Shown: piece by piece, positions 20,249 through 29,953 of the stretch
Layout: each line of letters starts with the position of its first letter
Position numbering within the stretch: position 1 is the first letter of the stretch
Assembly: GCA_024516035.1 (NCBI GenBank)
Contig: CM044967.1
Location: 3,714,859 to 3,778,858, forward strand
Length of the DNA stretch: 64,000 bases
Reading direction: 5' to 3'
DNA from: Bactericera cockerelli
Lineage: Eukaryota; Arthropoda; Insecta; Hemiptera; Triozidae
Notes under the pieces: generated by a model
The model's database searches: none
Told to the model about the DNA's origin: nothing
Seen by the model: only the letters and a program-made list of their open reading frames with translations
Translations under genes and position numbers: made by a program

Positions 20249-21889
20249 GTGAGTACTGCAATGTATTGATTAATCTCAATTGGTAACTAAAGTTAAAATA
20301 ATTTTCCGAAATCACTTACCGTTTTACCAAAACCACAAATAGTCAAAAACGGTCAATTCCCGCCACTGGCGACTCAACGGTAATAGCTGTTCGCAAAAAA
20401 AGTAAGATCTCATTTGTTTTGAGCACCTAGAAACAATGGGTTTGATAAGCCACAACCACCGTGTGTGACGAAAAAAATTAAAATGAAAAAATATATGAAT
20501 GATTTGTGGTGAACCCAGAGCTTCTTCACATTTTTTGTTTGTGGCACATCTTGTGCTGGAAATTCCAAAGGCTTGACAATAAAATTAATAATGTCTCAAT
20601 AACATCGTTCATGAATGATAATGTTAATATTATAGGTATCACATCATCCTTGTCAGGCCAAAAACCAAAAACTCATTAATGTTGTTAATGGGGTTTCTTT
20701 ATTTATTTTATGCATACACACGCAATAATACTATTGCATTTACGTGTATGATAGGGTATACCTACAATATTATGATAAAATATACATACTTTAGTATTAC
20801 ATAATACATTAGGTAAAAGGGTTAGTTAGGAAGGATATCCAGCTGTAAAATGAAGAAAAGTTAGTGCCAGAACCAAATAATCTCAACCATGTTTCAAATA
20901 ATCTCAACCATGTCTCTACTTTTATACTTACAACTTTTGCCCAAAACAAATCAACAAAAATCTCACTCCATTCCAGGTTACTCTCCCGATTCATGAGGGA
21001 GCAAAGCGTCACCACCTTCACACCGTCTAGTCTAGAAAAACTTCGGATAAAGCAAATTAGAGAGCAGCTAAAACCTGAGATGCAAAAAGAGCTGTATTAC
21101 TGTGATCAGTGCAACAAATCCTTCAAGCTTTTTCTGGGTAAGAGCGGCGACACTTCGATTTTCTTTTAGAGATAAAGACTCTTTAAATGGTTGATTCCAT
21201 GTCAAATCATTTTAAAAAAATGTTGTTGTCTAAGAAGCTTGTCACGGTGGGAAACGTTGCTGTGGTCTTAGAGAAGCTGAGAATAGCTCAATGTGGGTTA
21301 TTCATCAGTATGAATAGAAGAGTGAGAAGTATTGCATATTGCATTGCATATGCGTAAGTTCCATGTCTATTGACTTTCATGATACCTAAGCCGTATTTTT
21401 CTTTCTAACCAAAGTTAACTAAACTGGAATAAAATGAACTAAAGTGGAAGCAAGTCACTTTTCTATTGGAAGAGGAAATTTCGTTAACCAAAATGGAAGT
21501 AGAAAATTCTTGCTTCCAGTTCTTTTACAGGTTAAGTCCATTGTTTATCTTCAAAAGTACCGAAACGCATTTTTCTTTCACGAATGTGGTGAAGCTGACC
21601 TTGGAATAAATGGAAATATTTGGATATATAGAACCTGGAATTTTTTTTTTTTATCCAAAAGAAAAATACCCCTCTACCCCTTTAGATACTCTAGAATCAC
21701 CAAAATTCTATTTCTAGAGCAAGTTCTAAACTTTTTTCCACAGGAATTTGGAATCACATGAAGAGTATACACAAGATTGTTGTGAAACCCACCAGGATTG
21801 TATCGGGACAGATCCGAGGAACGTACAACATGAAAAATAGGTATACGACTTTGAAAGATTACTACGAGGCGCATGATGATCGAAGGTAG
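19860..21889 (+). CDS. Putative secreted single C2H2 zinc-finger protein, 231 aa
   Basis: Three exons: 19860-20248, 20977-21137, 21744-21889 (join phases 2 and 1; 696 nt including TAG). Residues 1-20 look like a signal peptide (MKTIIHGLVFISLCQHLTA). Residues 22-60 are Ser/Thr/Asn-rich with several N-X-S/T sites. A basic, helical middle follows (SSLEKLRIKQIREQLKPEMQ). The only zinc finger is C172-x2-C175-x12-H188-x4-H193, with core FLGIWNHMKSIH. The tail is short and basic, ending YYEAHDDRR. The start ATG is the first in frame before the hydrophobic segment. A paralogue lies 1.5 kb downstream. I do not recognise the family. A signal peptide and a single C2H2 finger rarely go together, so the role (secreted factor, or nuclear protein with a false signal) is open. 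Confidence 0.75.
20255..20975 (+). other. Intron 1 of zinc-finger gene 1
   Basis: A/T-rich. Contains a short segment (TTTGTGGTGAACCCAGAGC near 20500) resembling 18790-18830, and a tandem AATAATCTCAACCATGTTTC pair near 20875-20910. No other feature seen. Confidence 0.55.
20977..21137 (+). CDS. Zinc-finger gene 1, exon 2
   Basis: Acceptor ATTCCAG; AG+G makes Arg, then LLSRFMREQ to CDQCNKSFKLFL. Donor G|GTAAGA, phase 1, so the intron splits the finger between its Cys and His halves. Confidence 0.78.
21140..21743 (+). other. Intron 2 of zinc-finger gene 1
   Basis: Includes GCCGTATTTTTCTTTCTAAC near 21390, shared with 57035. No other gene signal. Confidence 0.5.
21744..21889 (+). CDS. Zinc-finger gene 1, exon 3
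   Basis: Acceptor TTCCACAG; G+GA makes Gly, then IWNHMKSIHKIVVKPTR, ending DDRR plus TAG. Joining it to exon 2 restores FLGIWNHM, matching FLGLWKHM in the second gene. Confidence 0.8.
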
Positions 21890-21892
21890 TAG

Positions 21893-22525
21893 CTTTAAGA
21901 GTATCAGAAAGTGGACATTCTTCAGGAAAATTCTGCGTGGACATTCTTCAAGAATATCAGAAGGTGGAAATTCTTCAAGAATATCAGAAGATAGACATTC
22001 TTCAAAAATAGCAGGAGGTGGACATTCTTCAAGAATATCAGAAGGTGAAAATTCTTCAAGAATAACAGAAGGTGGAAATTCTTCAAGAATATCAGAAGGT
22101 AGATATTCTTCAAGAATATCAGAAGGTGGAAATTCTTCAAGAATGTCAGAAAATAGATATTCTTCAAGAATATCAGAAGGTGGAAATTCTTCAAGAATAT
22201 CAGAAGGTAGATATTCTTCAAGAATATCAGAAGGTGGAAATTCTTCAAGAATATCAGAAGGTAGATATTCTTCAAGAATATCAGAAGGTGGAAATTCTTC
22301 AAGAATATCAGAAGATAGATTATTCTTCAAGTATATCAGAAGGTGGAAATTCTTCAAGAATATCAGAAAGTGAAAATTCTTCAAGAATAAAAGAAGGTGA
22401 AAATTCTTCAAGAATAACAGAAGGTGGAAATTCTTCAAGAATATCAGAAGATAGATATTCTTCAAGAATATCAGAAGGTGGAAATTCTTCAAGAATATCA
22501 GAAGATAGAACTATTTTTTCTAATT
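21893..22525 (+). repeat. 27-bp minisatellite, about 22 units
   Basis: Unit TTCTTCAAGAATATCAGAAG plus seven variable bases (GTGGAAA or GTAGATA alternate, giving a 54-bp higher order). It begins a few bases after the zinc-finger stop. As 27 is a multiple of three and the unit is poor in stops, several frames on both strands stay open (ISEGGNSSR, ILQEYQKVE; on minus ILEEFPPSD). I treat these as repeat by-products in a likely 3' UTR, but translation is not excluded. Confidence 0.93.
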
Positions 22526-22625
22526 TGAGGAGATATAGATTCACACTTGGAAACTATCACTTCATACAAATTCAAATTATTTACATCAGATTTTTGGTTG
22601 AATTTTATTCTATATCGATGTAATA

Positions 22626-23444
22626 ATCATATGAATTTCAGGGTTTAAAATTTTCGATTAACTGGGATTGAAAACCACGTTATTCTGTTTATTTATTTAC
22701 CAGTGAAACTTTAAGTTCGACTGAAGATATTATACTTAGCTGTCACATGTTACCTACCTACTAGATTAAGATAATTACCTAATAGCTAAAATGGAAATGT
22801 TTTAACAGCTTTAAGAGGTTCTTTTATTAATTTTATATTCCGTAGTTTAGTAAATTCTAGGTATTGTCACTGAAAACTTGCCTTATTCGCTAAAACTAAT
22901 AATTATGAATTGATAAGAAATTATTGTACTACTTTCGGTCATCACTGTTTCTTAGTATTGAGCTACGGTTGAATGCATTATTGTTTGTTAAGTGAAATAA
23001 CAAAGTCATCATTATTTTACTAAATTGAAGCATTTATTTAATATTTTGTACTTTAAAAAAGTCAGTTCTGGTGAATTGTATACATAAAATGTAAAGTGAA
23101 TAAATAAATAAATCGTCAGCATAAAATAAACACTTATTTTTAGTAAATTCACTGATAAGTCTTTTATTTATTTATTTATTTATTTTAAGTTACAGACCAT
23201 CAGTTACTGATACGAAAATAAATATTAAACAAAATTCATAATTTTTATTTACAGTAATAAGATACACAATGAGTTTATCTTACTGTAAGTTTATCATTAC
23301 AAACAAATTGATTTTTCAATAGAAAGACTTGATCAAGAGTTAATACTATCAGAATTATCTTCCAACATGATAAAAATATCATAAAACATGATAACAATAT
23401 TCAGCCGGATCATACATTCTTAATTTTCAATAGTATCAATAACG
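22626..23444. other. Gap between the two zinc-finger genes
   Basis: A/T-rich, with (AATA)n at 23097-23112 (possible poly(A) signal for the upstream gene) and (TTTA)n at 23163-23190. No coding signal. Confidence 0.55.
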
Positions 23445-23897
23445 TTGAATTTTCTGATGTTCAACACATTTTCTTTCTCAATAATCCTAATGACAGTACT
23501 AGAAATAAATGCACTCGACTATAACTTCCGAAAAGAGGGCGAACTGAAACAGTCTTTCGGCAAGCTGAACATATTGGTGAAGAACATGCGAATTATTTTG
23601 CGGACTTTGATGGAATACAAAAAGGACAAATACTTGAAGCAGCACAAACTGCCCTTGGACGAAGTAAACAACCGAGTTCCTGACGATATGAAGATCATTC
23701 CACAGCTGCGCCGAGTGCCGTTTCAATGCTCGGAGTGTAATTTCAATGCCACCGCCTTCCTTGGGCTCTGGAAACATATGAAAAATGCACACAAAATTGA
23801 CATCAGCAAAAAGTGGCTGAATTTGATAGTCGCGAAAACCACTACTGATATGGTCATGGATATGGAGAGATATACGATGAAAAATGATAAGTGTTGA
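23445..23897 (+). CDS. Putative secreted single C2H2 zinc-finger protein, 150 aa, intronless
   Basis: One uninterrupted exon. Residues 1-23 form a hydrophobic signal-like segment (MNFLMFNTFSFSIILMTVLE, then INA). The middle is basic and helical (LNILVKNMRIILRTLMEYKK). The single finger is C95-x2-C98-x12-H111-x4-H116 with core AFLGLWKHMKNAHKID. The C-terminus is helical, ending MKNDKC. Spacing and core match the upstream gene, so the two are probably paralogues. This one lacks the intron that splits the finger in its neighbour, which suggests intron loss or a retrocopy. Poly(A) signals AATAAA lie at 23986 and 24012. I do not recognise the family; finger binding to DNA is not shown. Confidence 0.72.
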   Translation: MNFLMFNTFSFSIILMTVLEINALDYNFRKEGELKQSFGKLNILVKNMRIILRTLMEYKKDKYLKQHKLPLDEVNNRVPDDMKIIPQLRRVPFQCSECNFNATAFLGLWKHMKNAHKIDISKKWLNLIVAKTTTDMVMDMERYTMKNDKC

Positions 23898-23930
23898 TTT
23901 TGTGGTCGTAATAATTGACAAAAAAAATTA

Positions 23931-23965
23931 TTTTTACCGCCCAATTAGGACTTAAGTCCTTTAAA
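23931..23965 (-). repeat. SINE-C scrap
   Basis: TTTTACCGCCCAATTAGGAC resembles ATACTGCCCGATTAGGAC of SINE-C. It would fall in the 3' UTR of zinc-finger gene 2. Confidence 0.4.
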
Positions 23966-23985
23966 TTGCATTGGTTTTAAGTGCA

Positions 23986-24017
23986 AATAAAAGCAGTCGT
24001 TAGACTTTGTAAATAAA
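23986..24017 (+). promoter_or_regulatory. Two AATAAA poly(A) signals after zinc-finger gene 2
   Basis: AATAAA at 23986-23991 and 24012-24017, 90-115 bp past the stop. Confidence 0.55.
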
Positions 24018-24019
24018 AG

Positions 24020-25465
24020 TAGGGAGTATGTTTATCTGATTTCAATAAGATGCTATGAGGAATAGTGTGTTTTCTTCACTATTCACTCAGCTGACCTGTC
24101 GAGGCTGTATATTATAAATAAATTAAATAATAAGTAGTTTGTATTATAAATAAAATAATATAAGAGGTACATCTACTCAAAAATTTCTTTTAACCTTCAC
24201 CAGTAATAGATAGTCACTATCCTTAAAAAAGAAGGGGGTGGAAGATATTTTTATTGTATTTATTATGATATGAAAGCAAATAAATGCCTAAAAATGCATG
24301 TTTGGGAAGACCCTTGAGGCATACATTTGTATATTTATGAAAGTATTCAAATGCTTTTAAACAATCCATTCTTTTCATTGTTATTTGGTAGCTTTGGAAA
24401 ATCGGATTCTGTGAGAAGTTCCAGTTCACTTTTCACTAAATTTTCTCGAAACTTCAGATATCTCTCAACTTAATCAAAAGCTTTTCGTACGTCCTGGAAG
24501 ATCGTGCCTAAAACCGCGATCCAGCACTTGACACATAATGATGACAACGCGGGCTCTGAGCTTCGAACAATGCGAACATCAGAATTATGTGATTGTATTT
24601 TAATGAACCAGTGGCTTGGGGGAGGAGAAAGAAGGGGTGATAATTTCAGAGCATGGGAGAACAATGGGCTTCGCTGAGGTCTCCTTGTTAAGCAAACAAA
24701 ACCCCCCGCGGTAAAAAAAAATAATAATAATAAAAAAAGTGAATGAATGAATCCCTTCCTCTTTCTATCTCTCTCTCTCTCCTCCTATTTATCTAACTCT
24801 CTTTATGTTTCTTTCTCTCTCGCACACATACTATTATGATAATACATGCTCTCATTCTTATAATTCTCTGTCTCTCTCTTCTCATCCTTATCACTTCCCT
24901 ATGTATAACTTTATCTCTTTCTCTCTTCAATTGAAGAATTTAAAATTACAGCTTTCATTACAAAGGAGCATGAGAGTACATATTATAATAATGCTGGTGG
25001 CAATTACAATTAGCTTTCGAAATATTGATTACAAAATTGTGTATTTAATGTGTCAATTATTGTAGCGCTCATGTTGGTGATAAGCCGTGTAAGACTGGCG
25101 TATTGTGTTTTTTAATACTAGGGATTTGTATTTGAGGTTTTCTTAAATTGAATGGAACCAGATGGTTAAATGGTTAGTTGATGCAGTCATTAGTGTTGCG
25201 TCTAACCCCTATAGTTTTGCCCTAACCACACATCAGCCATTAAGCCCATTCTAAGGCCTAGCCTTGGTTTGGAAAGAAAAAAGACTGCTGACTGAGTTTT
25301 TAGCGCCGTCTAGTTTAGTTTTATAGTTTAGCACCGCTTGAAGCATATTGAAACTTTGGGACTCTAAACTTATGGCCGTATTATGTATGAAACATGATTT
25401 GTAAATCCAAGCCGACCCTAAGATTTTATCAGCTGACCAATAGGTATTTTAAAACAAGGATTTAC
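24020..25465. other. Intergenic; CT-rich tract at 24750-24930
   Basis: Interrupted (CT)n run. No gene, tRNA or TIR element that I can support. Confidence 0.6.
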
Positions 25466-25469
25466 TTTG

Positions 25470-25722
25470 GTTTATTTGGTTTTAACGTTCTGATTGAGAT
25501 CAATAGTCAGGACGGGGGTTTTACCCTCCATTCGCTGAGAATCGTACCAGCTACCCACATTAACCTCACCCAGCCTGGGTAGGGCCGAAAATACCAGCCT
25601 CACGTGTTTGGAATGAACAGAATTTTCTTCTAAAAAACTGCTCCAATCGGGGATCGAACTCGGGATCTCTGGACTACGGGCAGTTGTCTCAACCGTCACT
25701 CTACGACAGAGGCTGGCTACTC
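25470..25722 (-). repeat. SINE-E with tRNA-like head
   Basis: TTTGGTTTTAACGTTCTGAT, GACGGGGGTTTTACCCTCC, CCTCACCCAGCCTGGGT, B box GGGGATCGAACTCGGG, head at 25680-25722. Confidence 0.88.
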
Positions 25723-26189
25723 AAAGTTACGACTCAAACAGATGACTCAATGAAACGAATCAAAGAGATGGCTCAGAGAAACGACCCGAAGAACATTGTA
25801 CCACTAAATTTTCATTTTAATATTTACTTTAATCGGAGACTTTGAAGTATTAATACACAAAAACTTTTAATTGGCGAGAAGCCCCAGGGAGACCATAATT
25901 AGCAGAAAATTAAAATACCTGTGCACCAAAAGAAGTTCTTTCACAGAATAATTTTTTTGTGAGTATTTCGCTAAAAAGGGTTTTTTTTTTTTTGTTGACA
26001 TTTTTCCAGTCTAGAAATGGTATGGTAAATATTATTCCCTTTATTTCAGACTGCTGTTGGTATTTACAGGCTGGAGGAGGTTTCACTCGGTTTTGTGACT
26101 CTTTGTTCAATTCATTTTAGGACAAAGGCTGTAAGAATATATTATAATGACTAGTAAACTAGTTCATGGATTTATATGAAAAATACCAG

Positions 26190-26330
26190 TATATCAGTAT
26201 AAACAGAAAAGTGAGAATTTGTATTAGATGTAAATACATGAATATCATAATTGTACATGAATAACAGAATAAACTCGGAAAGGTGTTTCGACCTTTTTTG
26301 CTTTCTTCATAATATTAGGAATTTAAAACT
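26190..26330 (+). repeat. Copy of the window-start 144-bp family
   Basis: TCAGTATAAACAGAAAAGTG, then ATGAATATCA; followed by a diverged GGTGTTTCGACC segment. Confidence 0.7.
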
Positions 26331-26370
26331 GAAAGAATCTTTAGACATGACGGGAGTCTAGACATTGGTC

Positions 26371-26545
26371 AATGGACGTAGGCGTCCATATAATCCTTCC
26401 ACCACTGCGTACGAAAAGAGAATATTATCTGAGTCATTTTCTACAAACATACTTTTCTTTACTTTCTGAGTCCATGTGTGATGTCATGGTGGTGGAAGGA
26501 TTGATATGGGTGAACCCTTTGGACACCCAGAACCAGTGTCCGGTG
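26371..26545. repeat. SINE-E ends in inverted arrangement
   Basis: GGCGTCCATATAATCCTTCC at 26383 and GGTGGAAGGATTGATATGGG at 26489 are inverted relatives of the SINE-E 3' segment GGATTATATGGACGCCC. Confidence 0.5.
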
Positions 26546-26547
26546 TA

Positions 26548-26662
26548 TATCAGTATCAGTATAAACAGAAAAGTGAGAAGTTGTACTAGATGTACATGAA
26601 TATCAGAACATACCTGGACAGCTGTTTTGAGTTTATTTGCTCTCATCAGCAGGTAATAGTTC
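26548..26662 (+). repeat. Copy of the window-start 144-bp family
   Basis: ATCAGTATAAACAGAAAAGT, GTACTAGATGTACATGAAT, CATCAGCAGGTAATAGT. Close match. Confidence 0.88.
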
Positions 26663-26863
26663 CGAGTGTATATGTAGTTTGTTGAGATTATGCACTTAAA
26701 ACTGACAAATTTGAAAATATTTCTTAAGATTTGATAAGATTTTTTTAAATAATATCAATTTTTAATAACAATCTACAAACATCAAGCGCAACTTCTCACT
26801 TTTCTGTATTGACTGACTGAGAACACTTTCACCCTGTTCAGGAAGACTTTACCCGAGTTACGG

Positions 26864-27235
26864 TCCGAGGCATGGCCCTATATTAGCTTTTCCTAACCCT
26901 ACTCTACACAATGAGGCATTGCCGTACTTCGTTTCGATCCAAAACTCGGCGCCACCGGTTAAGGAAATCAGGCATTAGGATTCCGAGGCATGGCCCTATA
27001 TTATCTTTTCCTAATAACCCTAATACTCTACACATGAGGCATTGCCGTACTTCCTTTCGGGTCGGAACTCGGTGCCACCGGTTAAGGAAATCAGGCATTA
27101 GGATTCCCAGGCATGGCCCTATATTATCTTTTCCTAACCCTAATACTCTACACAATGAGGCATTGCCGTACTTCGTTTCGATCTAAAACTCGGCGCCACT
27201 GGTTAAGGAAATCAGGCATTAGGATTTCAAGAAGA
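26864..27235 (+). repeat. About 121-bp tandem array, three copies
   Basis: GAGGCATGGCCCTATATTA starts near 26866, 26985 and 27108; each unit also has ACTCGGCGCCACCGGTTAAG. Related GGCATGGCC words occur at 40690 and 61510. Confidence 0.92.
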
Positions 27236-27334
27236 AGAAGAAAAGTTTGATTTGATGTCGGATTTTCGGGATTTTCCGAAACATGTAAATCGACCTGGAC
27301 TTCGAGAAGGTCACTTAGTAACCAGTTAATTATA

Positions 27335-27605
27335 GGGGTTGAAAGGAGAGAGAGAGACAAAGAGATGTAGAACGAGAAAGAGATGGTTGAAACGAGAGGG
27401 TAAAGAAAGAGAAAGAGAGAGAGTGAGAAGGAAGGTGATCGTCCGCCATTTTGACAGGTTTTGCACTTATAACTTAGAAAGCCTTTTGCTCTCCCCATCG
27501 CTATCTCTTTTGGTCTCCCCTCTCTCTCTTGAAATGCACCCTTTAGCCGTGGGCAAGAAACAGATTATTGTGTCCTCTCTTCTCTCTCTCTCTCTCTCAC
27601 GCACA
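27335..27605. repeat. GA-rich then CT-rich low-complexity tracts
   Basis: GAGAGAGAG-type run at 27347-27430 and (CT)n at 27515-27600. Long ORFs here are low-complexity artefacts. Confidence 0.85.
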
Positions 27606-27852
27606 ATCCCTTTGCACCCTCTTTCCATGGTATATTTTTTACCGTCGATTTTTTTTTTTTCAAAACCATTTTTCCAATACTCCATCAACCGTTCGAAAAT
27701 GCAAGAGGGGAAGTGAAAATCAGAGAGTGGAAAGTGTAAAACAAAAACAAATTTCAGGTTCAGCGTCAGAGCAAGCCTGGAAAAACCAACTGCTGTTTTC
27801 CTAGAGATTTTAATATGATTTGTTGTGTATGAACTTTTTTTTCTTGTATGTG

Positions 27853-28113
27853 TAATAATAATAATATCGTCTTACTTATACTGCCCGATTAGGACTATTA
27901 AAGTCCCATTATTCCAGCTTAAGATGTATTATCATGTGGTAAAATTCCCAAATGGGAGGATAACTTGTCATGGTTTTCCAACTGTGGTCAAAGAACAAAA
28001 TTACCAACAATGTCCAGCCATTATGGTTAGATCCCGACTGGGTTTCGAACCCACGACCTCTGGAATCGCTGGATTCACAGAGTGCCGCCTTTACCACTGA
28101 GCTACCGGACAGA
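27853..28113 (-). repeat. SINE-C with 60-bp internal insert
   Basis: CGTCTTACTTATACTGCCCG to TTTACCACTGAGCTACCGG. 27972-28030 (TTTTCCAACTGTGGTCAAAG and on) is extra compared with other copies and is found inverted at 30834-30894. Confidence 0.88.
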
Positions 28114-28224
28114 ATAGTTTTCTTCACATGTTTGCCCCGAGGACGTTTATTACTCCCCCCCCCCCCCCTTTTCTTCCTTTTTTGGGCTTTCGGGCCCAAC
28201 ACAAGTCCCCAGAGGTGTAACAAC

Positions 28225-28322
28225 AATGTCTAATTATTTCGCGCTAAAAGTCGCCGTGCTTGGGACTCGAACCACCGACCTCCAGGTTACGAGTCCGTGA
28301 TCTTAACGATCAAGCTACTCTA
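28225..28322 (-). repeat. SINE-B-like tRNA head
   Basis: GGGACTCGAACCACCGACCT and GATCTTAACGATCAAGCTAC; the body differs from other B copies. Confidence 0.7.
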
Positions 28323-28981
28323 TTTACCACAATGTCAACATCAGTCAACAATACGAGTAAAAACTGTTAGCGTAATGGGTCTTTTTGTCTTATACCGACA
28401 GTCTAAACCCTAAATAAAGCAGTACTATGTATACCTATCTGTGTACATATTATAGTACGTACCTATCTGTGTACATATATACTTTTGTTCATGAGTACTA
28501 TACAATATCTATATACTTTTTTTCTATACGAGAGGGCTACCAAGGGTCGAGTATGTGTACACCCCTTCCACCCCCTGCCTAATAACCCAACAGTGTCATA
28601 CATATTAAAAATTAAACAACCATGAAACTTTCCAAATAAAAACAAACGCTCTCCCTTTGTAGAACAAATGCGGATAAAAAACGAGAACGACCAAAGGAAA
28701 TGTCATTTGAAACAAGGGAAAATGTTAAGCCTTTTTCCCATAGCGAATATTATTTGGCCAAGATAGCGTCGGGTATCGCGTTTAGATTCAACTGGGCTGA
28801 TAGAGATTTGGCCGTAGGCTGAACGCAATGAGACCTGTGCCACTGAAGATAATTTTATTTTGCAAACATTACGCTTTTATTTCCGAAACGGTGAAAGATT
28901 TTAAACCAGCATGAAATTTTAAATGAAGAAATTAGAGGCGGAAGGCTTAAGAGACCATAGACTTAACAATGCCGACAATAA
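28323..28981. other. Intergenic; nothing recognised
   Basis: A short ACCTATCTGTGTACATAT doublet lies near 28432 and 28461. No coding, RNA or element signal. Confidence 0.55.
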
Positions 28982-29113
28982 AAGGGCAAAATTAATAAAC
29001 AAAATCCATAACTTAAGTAATTGCTTAGCGTCAGTGTTCTCCATCTAAGACAATATGCAAGCCGAGACTAAGCGCCACAGAGGTATTACAAAAACGTATA
29101 TTTATTTCGCCCT
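28982..29113. mobile_element. MITE family H, about 130 bp
   Basis: Ends AGGGCAAAATTAATAAAC and, inverted, AGGGCGAAATAAATATAC. Interior AAGCGCCACAGAGGTATTAC is shared with 34065-34155 and 41968-42107. Confidence 0.65.
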
Positions 29114-29149
29114 AAATTTGAGAAAACGTGATCTGAATAAAGACAAAAA

Positions 29150-29222
29150 ATTATTTTTTTATGCTTGGTACTCGAACCAAGTACCTCCAGATTACGAGTC
29201 TGCTGCCTTCGTGCTACTAAAG
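29150..29222 (-). repeat. tRNA-like SINE head
   Basis: TTGGTACTCGAACCAAGTACC and GAGTCTGCTGCCTTCGTGC; resembles a SINE-B-type head with B box. No full cloverleaf assured. Confidence 0.45.
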
Positions 29223-29224
29223 AT

Positions 29225-29815
29225 GGTATGGTCAATCATTTTTCTATAAATTATTTTAGAAGTTTCAATTCGGGAAACCACTTAACCACCGACCCATATA
29301 ATTCATAAAAAAATATTGAAAACGGTCTTTCAGTCTTTGTTCACATTATTAAACATTCTGAGGAAATTAGGTTATTTTCTATAGAATATACCAACGTAAT
29401 AATAGAGTAAAGCCACGATCGTTTTGAGATCCAACTTAATTGAACGCTCTATTAAAGTCCAAAAACCCCCACACCGTGTCTGACTTGGTATTTGTTCTAA
29501 GTCAAGTGCTTTGAGAACTAAAATGATACAAGGGATCCGCTCTATATGATTTAAAAGCCATTTAATACGCCTATTATGTGATAAAAAAAATACTCCAACC
29601 CTCTGACCAGAGAATTGTAATCATGTATAAAAAAATTGTTAATCATTTTCCCCTTATACAAAAGAGTGTACAGGGTTCGGGAGAAGTTAGATGAGATAAG
29701 ATCTTATTCAAATAGAAGAGAAGGGCGAGGGAGGATTTTTGGAAAGCCAAATCTTTCAAGGTCTGTTTTGCCTAGTGTGAGATGAAAGAAGTTAATTAAG
29801 ACGGTTGTAAGTAAA
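29225..29815. other. Intergenic; nothing recognised
   Basis: A/T-rich single-copy-looking sequence without a coding signal. Confidence 0.5.
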
Positions 29816-29953
29816 GTTATCATATTTATGCCAATCACCTTCGTGATATCAGAACCACTCAAACTCGCTTTACCAAATATACGCTGAAACTGGGACTTGA
29901 ACCATCGACCTCCAGGTTACCGCCGCCTTATTGATCAAGCTTCTGAGGTCGGT
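29816..29953 (-). repeat. SINE-B
   Basis: GTTATCATATTTATGCCAATC, GACTTGAACCATCGACCTCC, GATCAAGCTTCTGAGGTCGG. Confidence 0.88.

Noticed and set aside
21674..22544. Long ORFs on both strands (up to 272 codons) with LEEFPPSDI or ISEGGNSSR repeats
   Set aside because: They come from the 27-bp minisatellite, where several frames are open by composition. No start context, splice signals or non-repeat domain.
26904..27186. Repeated-peptide ORFs on both strands
   Set aside because: By-products of the 121-bp tandem array.
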